This document shows, in pieces, positions 7,128 through 16,102 of a DNA stretch of 64,000 bases (positions are counted from its first letter, which is position 1; the number at the start of each line of letters is the position of its first letter). Source of the DNA: Mesotoga sp. Brook.08.105.5.1 (GTDB taxonomy: Bacteria; Thermotogota; Thermotogae; Petrotogales; Kosmotogaceae); NCBI RefSeq assembly GCF_002752635.1, contig NZ_AYTW01000011.1:44735-108734 (forward strand), written 5' to 3'. Made by a program: the position numbers and the translations under genes. The notes under the pieces are model-generated. The model was not told the origin of the DNA and did not search any database. It worked only from the letters and a program-made list of their open reading frames with translations.

Positions 7128-7961
7128 CTATTTGATTGTCCATCCTACCATTCCCCTTACATAATATCTCTGCAAGAGGACGTAAATGAGAACGGGAACT
7201 GTCATGACGAGCAAAGACGCGGCCGAAAGCAGTCCCCAGTCAACATGGTAAACACCTCGCATCAGCGGGATTCGTTGAGTCGCGAGCAGCTTTTCCGGTG
7301 AGTAGATAAGGATGAGCGCAAGAAAGAAATCACTCCACACCCAGGTGAACTGCAGAGCAGATGCAGAAGCAATAGCGGGGAATGCGTTAGGGAGAACCAC
7401 GCGGAAAAATATGCCGAAGTCGCCGGCTCCATCGATTCTTGCGGCCTCTTCCATGTCTGCAGGAAGAGTCTTGAAGTAGTTGCGCATGAAAAAAGTTATC
7501 CACGGAATTCCCCACGCAGTATGAAGCAATATGAGTCCAAAGAAGGTGTCCACCAACCCAAGGTTGCTCATGATTCTGAAAATGGGTATGGCTATCATCT
7601 GCTGAGGAAGAGCAAGCGTTAGCACCACTGTCAATATGAAGGTCTTTCTCAATGGGAATCCGTACCTCGAGATTCCGTAGCCGGCCAGTGTCGCAAGAAG
7701 CAGAGGAGCAATAGTAGCTGGAATCGCTATCATTAGCGAATTTATCATTCCCTTGTATAGAGCCGCTGTCCGGTGATTCAACGCTCCGGAGAAGTTCGAG
7801 AGAGTCGCATTGAAGGGCTCGAGCTTCCACCATCCATCGATTACCTCGCTGAAAGGCCTCAAGGCCGTCATAACAACACCCATAAGAGGCAGTATCCAGA
7901 TTAGAGCAACTATCCAGGCTACAACAGTCTTCACAAGAGTCTCTCGTCTCGTTCTCTTCAT
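7128..7961 (-). CDS. Sugar ABC transporter, permease (MalG-like)
   Basis: Inner-membrane permease of a carbohydrate importer (MalG/CUT1 family, 277 aa) with six hydrophobic segments. The EAA loop (EEAARIDGAGDFGIFFRVVLP, split around the conserved Gly) is intact. The ATG overlaps the stop of the upstream permease by 4 bases. No ATPase gene is in the operon, as is usual in CUT1 systems that share a common MsmK/MalK-type ATPase. Substrate not determinable from the sequence. Confidence 0.95.
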   Translation of the reverse strand: MKRTRRETLVKTVVAWIVALIWILPLMGVVMTALRPFSEVIDGWWKLEPFNATLSNFSGALNHRTAALYKGMINSLMIAIPATIAPLLLATLAGYGISRYGFPLRKTFILTVVLTLALPQQMIAIPIFRIMSNLGLVDTFFGLILLHTAWGIPWITFFMRNYFKTLPADMEEAARIDGAGDFGIFFRVVLPNAFPAIASASALQFTWVWSDFFLALILIYSPEKLLATQRIPLMRGVYHVDWGLLSAASLLVMTVPVLIYVLLQRYYVRGMVGWTIK

Positions 7962-8842
7962 TCTGCCTCATCCCCCGCCGACTTCATCATTGGTATCGCC
8001 GCTAGAAGAGTCGAACCTGCGATTAGCACTGCAACAACAGCTGACTTTCCAAAATCCCACTCTCTGAAGCCGTAGAGATACATCTGGAGCGCCAAGACGT
8101 TAGATGAGCCGCCTGGCCCACCCATCGTTGCAATGTAGACAATATCGAAGACCTTCAGCTCCCATAGAAGCGTCATTGTAAGTACTACAACAGTTATAGG
8201 TTTCAGCAGGGGGATAGTGATCTTGAAAAGCATCTTCGCCTTCGAAGCTCCATCTATCTGTGCTGCCTCATAGTATGTGCTTGGGATTGTCTCGAGTCCT
8301 GCAGAATAGAGAATCATGGAGAAACCTGTCCATAGCCACACCGAACCGAAGATCAGTGCAAACAAGGCCGTCTCTGGATATGCTGTCCAGGTTTTCGTTT
8401 CTAATCCAAGTATCTGAAGAACAAGGTTCACAACGCCCACGTTCTCTTCGAACATGAATCTTATCATTATTCCCCCAACGATCATAGGCATTACCATTCC
8501 GAGGAAGATCACGGACTTGACAATCCCTCCACCCTTCACACCTCTCAGAAGAACGGCAAGAAAAAGACCGACGATGGTCGTCAGCGGTAAATGAATGGCT
8601 ATCCAGAGGATATTGTGGATCAACGAACCATAGGGAAAGCCTCTACTGAATCCTCGCGTATCCAGAATGTCCCTGCTGGAGAAAACCTCAATGTAGTTCG
8701 AAAGTGAGATCTTTCCGTCATCGTCCACGAAACTTAGAAAAACCGTATTCAGAGTTGGATACAGAACGAAAACAACCAGGAGGAACAAGGCAGGTAGAAT
8801 GAAGTACAAGAAGTGTTTTAGCTTAGCCTTTCTTACAGCCAA
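7958..8842 (-). CDS. Sugar ABC transporter, permease (MalF-like)
   Basis: Partner permease (294 aa, MalF/UgpA class) with six transmembrane helices and the EAA loop YYEAAQIDGASKAKMLF. It starts at the TTG at 8842, preceded by GGAGGTGAG. It lies second in the operon, separated from the binding-protein gene by a strong intercistronic terminator, which should make its transcript scarcer than that of the binding protein. Confidence 0.95.
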   Translation of the reverse strand: MAVRKAKLKHFLYFILPALFLLVVFVLYPTLNTVFLSFVDDDGKISLSNYIEVFSSRDILDTRGFSRGFPYGSLIHNILWIAIHLPLTTIVGLFLAVLLRGVKGGGIVKSVIFLGMVMPMIVGGIMIRFMFEENVGVVNLVLQILGLETKTWTAYPETALFALIFGSVWLWTGFSMILYSAGLETIPSTYYEAAQIDGASKAKMLFKITIPLLKPITVVVLTMTLLWELKVFDIVYIATMGGPGGSSNVLALQMYLYGFREWDFGKSAVVAVLIAGSTLLAAIPMMKSAGDEAE

Positions 8843-8856
8843 CTATCTCACCTCCG

Positions 8857-8891
8857 AAAAAAAAGTAGTGGGACCCTCAGGGCCCCACTAC
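8857..8891 (-). terminator. Intercistronic terminator of the sugar transporter operon
   Basis: Minus strand GTAGTGGG...CCCACTAC, with an inner CCCTGAGGG hairpin, is followed by eight T residues. It lies between the binding-protein gene and the permeases and would set a high binding-protein to permease ratio. Confidence 0.88.
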
Positions 8892-8901
8892 AGTTCACGA
8901 A

Positions 8902-10065
8902 TTAATTAGGCATCTTCTCGTCAAGATCCATTAGAGCGTCATTGAGTCTTTCTGGGCGGACCCAGATGAGCTTCAGTTGATCCCAGAATGCGGTTTGCCA
9001 TAGACCACCAATAGAGTCATCAAGATCGTTGAGAGTTTGAACTCCCTCAGTGAGTTTCGCGATTTCCATGTCGACGGCCGGGTAGTTATCCATAGCTACT
9101 TCGACCGTTGCTATATGGCCACCCTGTGCGACCTGAATGCTCTGCCCTTTTTCACCGGCAAGGAATTTCACGAGCTCGAGAGCTTCCGCCTTGTTTGTGG
9201 CGAATTCTGGAACGAAAGCGTAGTCGATACTGAAAACCATTCCTCGATTCCCCGGGAGGCTGAAAACAGCGAGATCATCGGCATCTTCTACCATTCCGGT
9301 TATCCATTGCCCCATGAAGTATAGGCCGTAATCTCCTTTCCACCACTGTTCCAGTATCGTTGTCCACTCAGTTGGTACACTGAAGAATCCTCTCTCGATC
9401 AGATAGACTAGCTTGCCCATGGCATTTCGAACGGCATGGCTTCTCCATGATGTATTCCCTTCGATAAGATCCTTCTGAAGTTCCGGCCCACCAAACGTTA
9501 TCAAGAAGTGCTCTGTGACATCAGAAAGAGGCCATCCTACACCATTACCACTTGCAATGGCATTTTTCACTCCAGGCAACGAGTCGATTTTCTCAAGAAG
9601 TGCAACAAACTCCTCCCAGGAAGAAGGGACTTCCAAGTCGTGAGCCTCAAAGAAGGATTTTCTGTACCAGAAACCTGGTTTTACCTTTGCCGTGTAAGCT
9701 ATTCCATAGACCTTTCCGTCTGCGGTTGTTACGTTGTCAAGTGCGCCCGGAATATAAGCATCTCTGTCAATTACATCGGTAAGCTCCGCTATGTTCTTCG
9801 TGTTGTTTGTTATGAAACTAGACCACATGAATATCACATCAGCGGGAGCCTTCCTTGCGGCAAACTGAGCAGGTAAGACATTTGCCAGATCCTCTGCCCT
9901 GTAAGTCTGATAAGTGTAATCAATTCCCGTTTCTGCCTTGAATGCCTCCAGGACCGGAATGAAAGCATCCATTTCGGAGCCGGACCAAGGTCCGATTACC
10001 GAGACGGTACCTGCAAATAGCGCAGTGGTAAGTACAACAAGAACTGCTACCAAAAGCTTCTTCAT
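8902..10065 (-). CDS. Sugar ABC transporter, substrate-binding protein
   Basis: Periplasmic family-1 carbohydrate-binding protein of 387 aa. Signal peptide MKKLLVAVLVVLTTALFAG; the mature protein shows the usual features VIGPWSGSEMDAF, a hinge-proximal TYRAEDLA, and the FMGQWITGM motif that in this family lines the sugar cleft. The ATG at 10065 is chosen since AAAGGGGGT lies 8 bases upstream; an earlier ATG at 10086 has none. It is the first gene of the operon and its promoter contains a perfect inverted repeat at 10231-10250. Sugar specificity is unknown. Confidence 0.94.
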   Translation of the reverse strand: MKKLLVAVLVVLTTALFAGTVSVIGPWSGSEMDAFIPVLEAFKAETGIDYTYQTYRAEDLANVLPAQFAARKAPADVIFMWSSFITNNTKNIAELTDVIDRDAYIPGALDNVTTADGKVYGIAYTAKVKPGFWYRKSFFEAHDLEVPSSWEEFVALLEKIDSLPGVKNAIASGNGVGWPLSDVTEHFLITFGGPELQKDLIEGNTSWRSHAVRNAMGKLVYLIERGFFSVPTEWTTILEQWWKGDYGLYFMGQWITGMVEDADDLAVFSLPGNRGMVFSIDYAFVPEFATNKAEALELVKFLAGEKGQSIQVAQGGHIATVEVAMDNYPAVDMEIAKLTEGVQTLNDLDDSIGGLWQTAFWDQLKLIWVRPERLNDALMDLDEKMPN

Positions 10066-10225
10066 CAAAAATACCCCCTTTTTCAATGATCGATGTGCTT
10101 TTTAGTCAGCAATTCCCTCAAGACCGCATCCACAAAGAAAACCGGGCGCGAGCTTACATCTAAACCAGAAGGGCATACAACTCTTCGACTGTCCTTAAGA
10201 GAAGATTGTTCAACACCTATCAATA

Positions 10226-10254
10226 TTATAGTAAGTTATACGTCTTACTGTACG
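10226..10254 (-). promoter_or_regulatory. Promoter with operator-like inverted repeat, sugar operon
   Basis: Minus-strand TATAAT at 10226-10231 lies about 160 bases before the binding-protein start. Overlapping and upstream of it is AGTAAG-N8-CTTACT (10231-10250), a perfect 6-bp inverted repeat sitting between the -10 and the weak -35, a classical position for a sugar-responsive repressor. Confidence 0.55.
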
Positions 10255-10420
10255 TAACAGTCTTTCCAAGTTCGCCAGATATTCTTGCTACGAGGAAAGA
10301 AGCGGAATCGTATTCAATAAGATCGATCGAGACAAGACGAGAAGAATCATTTTGAGACGTTCGCTGCGCTCACGAGCAGACGAGGGAAAAGTTAGTCACT
10401 GCTGAAGTAAGACGCAATGC

Positions 10421-10700
10421 CGCCTTCGGCGGGACGCAAGGCGCCGAAGAGCATCGGCGGACGCAAGGCTGGCTTCGCCAGGTCGCAATGCCCGGAGAAG
10501 CATCCGGGGACGCAAGGCTGGCTTCGCCAGGAAGTGAGGCTCGCTGGCGCGAGGAAGTGATGCCCGGAGGAACGTCCGGGGAAGTGATGCGCCGAAAGAT
10601 CACCGGCGGACGCAAGGCTGGCTTCGCCAGGAAGTGAGGCTCGCTGGCGCGAGGAAGTGATGCTGGAAAAATCATCCCAGGAAGTGATGCCGCTTTCAGC
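10421..10700 (+). repeat. Hairpin-unit array (copy 1)
   Basis: About ten consecutive units of 22-27 nt. Each has a linker (ACGCAAGG, TCGCAATG, AAGTGATG or AAGTGAGG) followed by a hairpin with a different but self-complementary stem, e.g. CTGGC-TTC-GCCAG, CCCGG-N7-CCGGG, CCGCC-TTC-GGCGG, CCGCT-TTC-AGCGG. Confidence 0.85.
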
Positions 10701-11764
10701 GGGAGGATTCAGAAGCCAGTCTTTGCTTTGCAGAGGTAAGTTCCGCTTCGTGGGCTAAGAGCCGCTGAACGCTGGAGAGAACCGCTAGACGCCAGAAGTT
10801 CGCTGTACGCTTAAGAACAAGGCCCAGCTGAACGCTCTAAAACATGGTTCGCCGTTGACCGTCCAAGAGCGAGGATCCGTTCACCGATAAGACCAATCGA
10901 GAAGGAGCATTGTCGAGAGGTTCGCTGCGCTCACGAGAAGACGAGAACTCTCTCCTCTGTCTCTTTCTCTCTCTTCAACTCGTACCTTCCCGCTCTTACT
11001 AACCAAGAACAAAGCTACTAGCTCCGGAACGAGGAACTTGGGCGCAACGCGCCGGAACCGATCTTCCGATACTATCGGAGAACGGCGAACCGATAACGGA
11101 TAACCGTTCCTGCGACTTGCATCTTGGAACTTGCAACAGTTTCAAAGATCGAGATCCTGGCCTGAACATTGTCAGGATGACGTGAAGTAAGAAAAGACAG
11201 TCATCCCGTGATGCCTTTGCACGGGATCTCGCCCTGAAGATCCGCTATACGCTTAAGAAGAAGGCCCCGCTGAGCGCTGCTCAAAACAACGTTGTCCGTC
11301 AACGGTCCACCGTCCACCGGGAAGAGCGTTTCAAGAGACTTATAGAGTTTCTTGGCTTTTGCTCTACAACACGCAACTTGTCACTTGTAACTGTTTCAAA
11401 GATCGAGAATGACGACTGGCTACTCCCTCTACCCTCATTCTATACTCTCTCTACTTTCTCTCTTATGACAATACACGAGGATGACGTGAGAGGCTGTCAT
11501 TCGAGAGCCTACACTTACGAGCCTGCGCTGGAATCCACTCACTTTCTCATCCCGTAGTGGTTCTGTACTGGATCTAATCTCGACTGTCTTGAGCTGCGTA
11601 CGATGCGGCGTCGTACGATGTAAGAGGTTTGAGGCTTGAGGTCAGAAAGGCAAGATCTAATTGCACTTCTTACCTCTTACCTCTTGCCTCTTACGTCTTT
11701 TTCTTTTTTGCAATCTCGATCTTGCGAATTAGTGCACACCCTCCGCCACTACGTGGCCCTCCTT

Positions 11765-11990
11765 TCTCAAGGGAGGATTTAAGATATAGATTTTCAAGAG
11801 GCTAACACAGCACGTATTGTCAAGGGAGAAGAAGCATCACATGATTTCTCATAAACGCCGCGACTTATCGGTATGATGAATGTAGCAAGGGAGGACTTAG
11901 GATCAGGATATCAGCTTACAAACACAGCATTCGTGCAAGAGAGAAGAACCTGCATGTGAGTGACGCTAAAGAGCTGATTAAAATCTACTG
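11765..11990 (+). repeat. Tandem ~117-bp repeat pair (copy 1)
   Basis: Two diverged units, each starting CAAGGGAGGA-TT(T/A)AG-AT and containing ACACAGC and GGGAGAAG/AGAGAAG words, ending near GATGAATGTAG. The same pair recurs at 23770-24005. Confidence 0.65.
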
Positions 11991-12197
11991 ATTAGTTTCC
12001 TCGGGCGGAAACCTGAGATCAAGATCATCGGGAGTTACATACAGAATTTGCGAAAACATAAGAGCTATCATATGATTGCCGATCTGCTCTCCTGCACATG
12101 AACAATGATAAGTAGCATGTAGAGAAGTCAAGTGTGGCCAAAGGTAGTTTCCTTCAACTCACCATGTCGAAGTATAACTTGTATGTGGTAGTCCGAC

Positions 12198-12401
12198 TTA
12201 CCTGCTCAATCTATCTTCAACACTGCCATCAGGCAGCACAAAATCGGTTGAATAACTAAAGATCTCATCTAGCTGAAACCGCGCACACTCTCTCCAGTTT
12301 CTCTCGCAATACATTCTTATCCATTCCCCGTCAATCTTTCCTTCCTCATAAGCTCTAACAACGGGGCACTCGTAATAGTTGCTACAACTTTCTCCTTCCA
12401 C
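12198..12401 (-). CDS. Small cysteine-rich protein of unknown function
   Basis: A 67-aa protein whose four cysteines fall in C....YECPV...Y..G.I...W...YC..NW..C.R, a spacing that suggests metal binding. Similar short proteins accompany many anaerobe genomes but I cannot name the family. It starts at a GTG, about 10 bases after AAGGAAGG. The gene is isolated between repeat island 1 and the divergent lipoprotein gene. The C-terminal region (residues 45-67) is polar and unremarkable. Real coding is supported by the motif and start context; an iron-sulfur or zinc role is inference. Confidence 0.65.
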   Translation of the reverse strand: MEGESCSNYYECPVVRAYEEGKIDGEWIRMYCERNWRECARFQLDEIFSYSTDFVLPDGSVEDRLSR

Positions 12402-12549
12402 GAAAGCACCACCTTCCTTTGATCGATAAATATGTTACCACAATTGGGGAATATTGCAATGGCTATTGGTTGCACTTGACGGCTTTTATAATATTCTGTG
12501 CATCCGTTATACAATACTTAATGTAAGAAGTAATTTCGGGGGTGATCTA

Positions 12550-14118
12550 ATGAAGAAGAAGTGGATTTTGGTGCTTGTTATGTCTCTAATCATAGTCTTC
12601 ACTCTCTCCGGGTGTATCTTTCGCCGCTACTCGGTGGTCGTGAGCTGCACACCTTTGATTGAGAGGATTGAAGTCGGAAACAGAGAGAGAGAACTTCCTC
12701 ATAGTTTTTCGGCCAGAAATGGACAAGTTGTCTCTGTTAAGGCTCCACTAGTTCCGGGCTACGATTTTGAGGGCTGGCTTGTCAACAATGAATTGATGGA
12801 AGCAGCACAGATCGAGATCAGTATCGAAGGCAATACGATAATCAAGGCGATCTACAGTCCGAGGCTTGTTCACGAGATTACTTATGGCGGAACCGGAGTG
12901 GAACAGGGAATGGGACTCGTTGTAGAGAGTTCGACAGAGATTGTGATTGGCGTTACTTCAAGTTCAACCCAGAGTAATCTGATACTTGGAAACAACGGAA
13001 AGAGCGATTTCTGGGTTCCTTCTCTAGAGTATCTGTCTAGCTCTTACGTCATAGAGCCTCAACTCTGTTATGGAGGAAGCGACGAGGAATTCCTTTCAGA
13101 TGCAGTTAGAATTACGGGCGGTTACGTGGCTGTAGGCTGGACGGAATCAGATGATATTGAATACACTGGAAGCGGCTATCCGTATCATGGCGGTATAGAC
13201 GGTTACGTAGTAATGATGAAAAACGACGGTTCGTTGAGGTGGCAGACTTACATTGGCGGTAGTGAAGACGATACAATTCATTCCGTGAACACCACTATAG
13301 GTGAGAAACTGTTTTTGACGGGTATGACCACTTCCTCTGACTCCAATTTTTCAGGAAGTGGATATCATGGAGGCAAGGATGGCTGGGTCGCGGTTATGAG
13401 CTCTTCCGGCGCGCTGATTGCCGATCTGATCAAAGCCTTTGGTGGCACTCAGGATGACGAGCTGCTTTATGGAATGCAGACCAAAGATGGCGGTTACATC
13501 GTGTGCGGATACTCGAAATCCTCTGACGGTGATCTTAAGACATTAAGCAGATCTACCGGAGAAGATCTGTGGATCATTAAGCTGGATCCGCAGCTGAATA
13601 TCATCTGGCAGAAGCTTCTTGGGGGTCAGAACGATGAACGTGCAAACTCAGTGAAAGAGGTAAGCGACGGCTATGTTGTTGCCGGTTTCACCGAATCTTC
13701 CGGCGGAGTCATCAGAGACCAAAAAGGCGGCAGAGATCTATGGGTACTGAAGTTCTCGTTCGATGGTGAGCTTGAATGGAGCAGAACTTACGGAGGCAGC
13801 GATGATGATGAAGGATTCGACATTATTCAGACTGCCGATGGCGGATACGCTGTCTGCGGCTATACAGATTCTTCCGACGGAGACATAATGCATGAGAATA
13901 GAGGAATGCGTGATGTTTGGATCGTGAAGCTCGGAACCGACGGCTACCTAGAGTGGGAAGCCACTTTTGGGGGATCAAAGAACGACACCGCAGCAAAGAT
14001 AAGAGAAACGGAGAAGCGCGAGCTGATTGTTATTGGAACGACTTCCTCTTCCGATCGAGATATCAAGCGCCAGATCCAGGGTCCTTCAGATGCCTGGCTA
14101 TTGAGACTCGGTAGATAA
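12550..14118 (+). CDS. Lipoprotein with beta-propeller-like repeats
   Basis: Exported lipoprotein of 522 aa. The signal peptide ends in the lipobox LSGC. Next comes a small domain resembling the bacterial InlB-like B-repeat (PGYDFEGWLVNNELM...NTIIKAIY), then at least six repeats of about 50-60 residues with the consensus GG...D......DGGY...G.T.SSDGD followed by W..KL...G...W, as in SBBP/kelch-like propellers. It is anchored at the membrane surface and probably binds proteins or glycans; no catalytic motif is visible. Start at ATG 12550 behind GGGGGTGAT; an earlier ATG at 12454 would put 32 non-signal residues ahead. The DUF6062 gene follows after 21 bases, probably co-transcribed. Confidence 0.85.
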   Translation: MKKKWILVLVMSLIIVFTLSGCIFRRYSVVVSCTPLIERIEVGNRERELPHSFSARNGQVVSVKAPLVPGYDFEGWLVNNELMEAAQIEISIEGNTIIKAIYSPRLVHEITYGGTGVEQGMGLVVESSTEIVIGVTSSSTQSNLILGNNGKSDFWVPSLEYLSSSYVIEPQLCYGGSDEEFLSDAVRITGGYVAVGWTESDDIEYTGSGYPYHGGIDGYVVMMKNDGSLRWQTYIGGSEDDTIHSVNTTIGEKLFLTGMTTSSDSNFSGSGYHGGKDGWVAVMSSSGALIADLIKAFGGTQDDELLYGMQTKDGGYIVCGYSKSSDGDLKTLSRSTGEDLWIIKLDPQLNIIWQKLLGGQNDERANSVKEVSDGYVVAGFTESSGGVIRDQKGGRDLWVLKFSFDGELEWSRTYGGSDDDEGFDIIQTADGGYAVCGYTDSSDGDIMHENRGMRDVWIVKLGTDGYLEWEATFGGSKNDTAAKIRETEKRELIVIGTTSSSDRDIKRQIQGPSDAWLLRLGR

Positions 14119-14139
14119 GAAGAATCGTCAGGTGATGGC

Positions 14140-14811
14140 TTGAGGGCTGACAACGTACTTGAAAGCGAGGTAGTCACTCTTCTTGAGCAAGGTGACAACT
14201 GTCCTGTATGTCGCTCCATGGAGAAGTCGGTAGACGGGTGGGTGATAGGGGCCTTTTCGAATCTTCTTCATAATGAAAGCGCTCGAAAACAATTAAGAGA
14301 GAACGGGTTATGTAGAGAACACCTAAAAAGAATAGTTGAACTGGCAAGAGAGAAATCCGATGTCGGCTCTCTTGCCGTTTCGATTATCTTTCGGGAGCTT
14401 CTTGTTGAGCAGCTCCTGTGGCTGGAGGACAGCAAGGGATCGATTTTGAAGAAAAGAAGAAAACCTGTGGATGGAAGCTGCGTACTATGTTCTGTTGCCG
14501 CCCAGAGTGAAAAGATATACCTTTCCGCTTTCTGCAAGTTTCTTGACAGAGATGAAGTTCGTAGGTCGTACGAAGAGTCGTCAGCGGTTTTCTGTCTTGG
14601 CCACTCTAAGCATCTTGTGGAGAAGGTCTCGCGACAGACGAGAGAATGGCTGATTACTGTTCAGAAAAACAAGTATGGCGAGGTTGCGAAAGAGATAGAC
14701 GACTTCGTTTCGAAGCACGACTATAGAAATGAATCACCCATTGGACCGGAACGTAATGCATGGGTAAAAGCCTCTAGAATAATAGGAGAGAAGCACTCTA
14801 CTGAACAATGA
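14140..14811 (+). CDS. DUF6062 family protein with two CxxC motifs
   Basis: A soluble 223-aa protein with two internal halves, each starting with a CxxC knuckle: CPVC at 21-24 with GLCREHL downstream, and CVLC at 114-117 with FCLGHSKHL. The pairing of CxxC with a later C-x(2)-H suggests two zinc sites, as in DUF6062 proteins. Function is unknown. The TTG start lies just after AGGTGAT, 21 bases downstream of the lipoprotein stop. The C-terminal segment ENERNAW-like tail (about 180-223) is polar. The next 1.2 kb is repeat island 2. Confidence 0.75.
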   Translation: MRADNVLESEVVTLLEQGDNCPVCRSMEKSVDGWVIGAFSNLLHNESARKQLRENGLCREHLKRIVELAREKSDVGSLAVSIIFRELLVEQLLWLEDSKGSILKKRRKPVDGSCVLCSVAAQSEKIYLSAFCKFLDRDEVRRSYEESSAVFCLGHSKHLVEKVSRQTREWLITVQKNKYGEVAKEIDDFVSKHDYRNESPIGPERNAWVKASRIIGEKHSTEQ

Positions 14812-14829
14812 ATCAAACCACTTTGGCAG

Positions 14830-16010
14830 TCAACGGTTCACAGGCCTAGGAGAAGGACCGAGAAGACCCTTTGAGTTTGAGATGAAGCTTGGCGCTAAGA
14901 GCCGTTATTGGTGATACGTGGTTGGTAGTTGGCCAAGAACAAAGAGCTAAAGTTCCTATCAAGTAAAGAATAGCAAAATCCGGTTTGTCAAAACCAACTC
15001 AGTTTGTCGGCCTGACAATTTCCTGGTAACGGTATGCCATGCTCTGGCAATATGACCTTGACCAAGAACGAAGAACAGATCCTCGCTCCCAAGAACAGAT
15101 CTTTCCTCTTGGACGGTCAACGGATTACGGCTCTACCCTGCGTACAGCCTTCAGCGGTTTTTGTGACCAGCAAAAACTGAGATCGACTCCTGCTCTTTCG
15201 CTTCATCCTGGGGCGCAAGCGCCAGCATCGCTTCCGCCGGTGATCTTTCGGCGCATCACTTCCCCGGACGTTCCTACGGGCATCACTTCCTCGCGCCAGC
15301 GAGCATCACTTCCTGGCGAAGCCAGCCTTGCGTCCGCCGATGCTCTTCGGCGCCTTGCGTCTAATTTCAGCAGTGACTGACTTTTCACTCGCCTTTTCGT
15401 GAGCGAAGCGAACCTCTCGACAAAGCTCCTTCTCGATTGGTCTTATCGGTGAACGGATCCTCTTGGACAGCCAACGGATTACGGCTCTACCCTGCGTACA
15501 GCCTTCAGCGGATCTTTGTGACCAGCAAAAACTGAGATCGACTCCTGCTCTTTCGCTTCATGCTGGGGCGCAAGCGCCAGCATCGCTTCCGCCGGTGATC
15601 TTTCGGCGCATCACTTCCCCGGACGTTCCTACGGGCATCACTTCCTCGCGCCAGCGAGCGTCACTTCCTGGCGAAGCCAGCCTTGCGTCCGCCGATGTTC
15701 TTTCGACGCCTTGCGTCTAATTTCAGCAGTGACTAACTTTTCACTCGCCTTCTCGTGAGCGCAGCGACCGTCTCTATCAGCTCTTTATCGATGCTTCTTA
15801 TTGGTCTCGCAAGGCAGAAACTGGTCTGTGCGAACAGACAGGCTTCAAAATCGCCTCCTGCCGAAGGCAGCCTTGCGTCCCCGGATGCTCCTCCGGGCAT
15901 CACTTCCTCGCGCCAGCGAGCATCACTTCCTGGCGAAGCCAGCCTTGCGTCCGCCGATGCTCTTCGGCGCCTTGCGTCTAATTTCAGCAGTGTCTTTTGA
16001 GAGGTTCTTC
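14830..16010. repeat. Repeat island 2 with tandem duplication
   Basis: No gene. Hairpin-unit arrays in reverse orientation (CATCACTTCC and CCTTGCGTC linkers) occur at about 15205-15375, 15560-15735 and 15855-15995, separated by the CTCGTGAGCGCAGCGA and GGATTACGGCTC modules. A block of roughly 290 bp is duplicated with a 355-base offset (starting near 15110 and 15465), with a partial third copy. Open frames across it are repeat translations. Confidence 0.85.
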
Positions 16011-16033
16011 ATGGAGCTTTGTAATCGTGGTAT

Positions 16034-16047
16034 GTAACATATGTTAC
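16034..16047. promoter_or_regulatory. Perfect 14-bp palindrome GTAACATATGTTAC
   Basis: GTAACAT/ATGTTAC lies 56 bases before the DUF438 start at 16103, in the only non-repeat stretch upstream of it. Candidate operator for a dimeric regulator. Confidence 0.55.
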
Positions 16048-16102
16048 TGATGAAATCCGTTTCAGAGGATACGATGTATTTATAAGACATGGAGGTGAAG
16101 AA

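Larger units (their letters stand above)
10290..12197. repeat. Repeat island 1 (1.9 kb)
   Basis: No gene. In order: the GAGACGTTCGCTGCGCTCACGA module, a hairpin-unit array (10421-10700), GCTGNNCGCT words (10750-10860), the long composite (10936-11230) with polypyrimidine start, GGAACGAGGAACTTGGGCGC and the ATCCTGGC/GCCAGGAT palindrome, a second palindrome (11201-11232), a CCTCTTACCTCTTGCCTCTT tract (near 11670), the hairpin CCACTACGTGG, and a tandem ~117-bp pair (11765-11990). The last ~200 bases before 12198 hold nothing recognisable. Frames inside the hairpin array lack stops but only translate repeats. Confidence 0.85.

Noticed and set aside
10370..10675. Open reading frame of about 100 codons on the minus strand rich in Pro, Ser and Ala
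   Set aside because: It only translates the hairpin-unit array; the same peptide strings appear in other islands in both orientations, with no ribosome-binding site.
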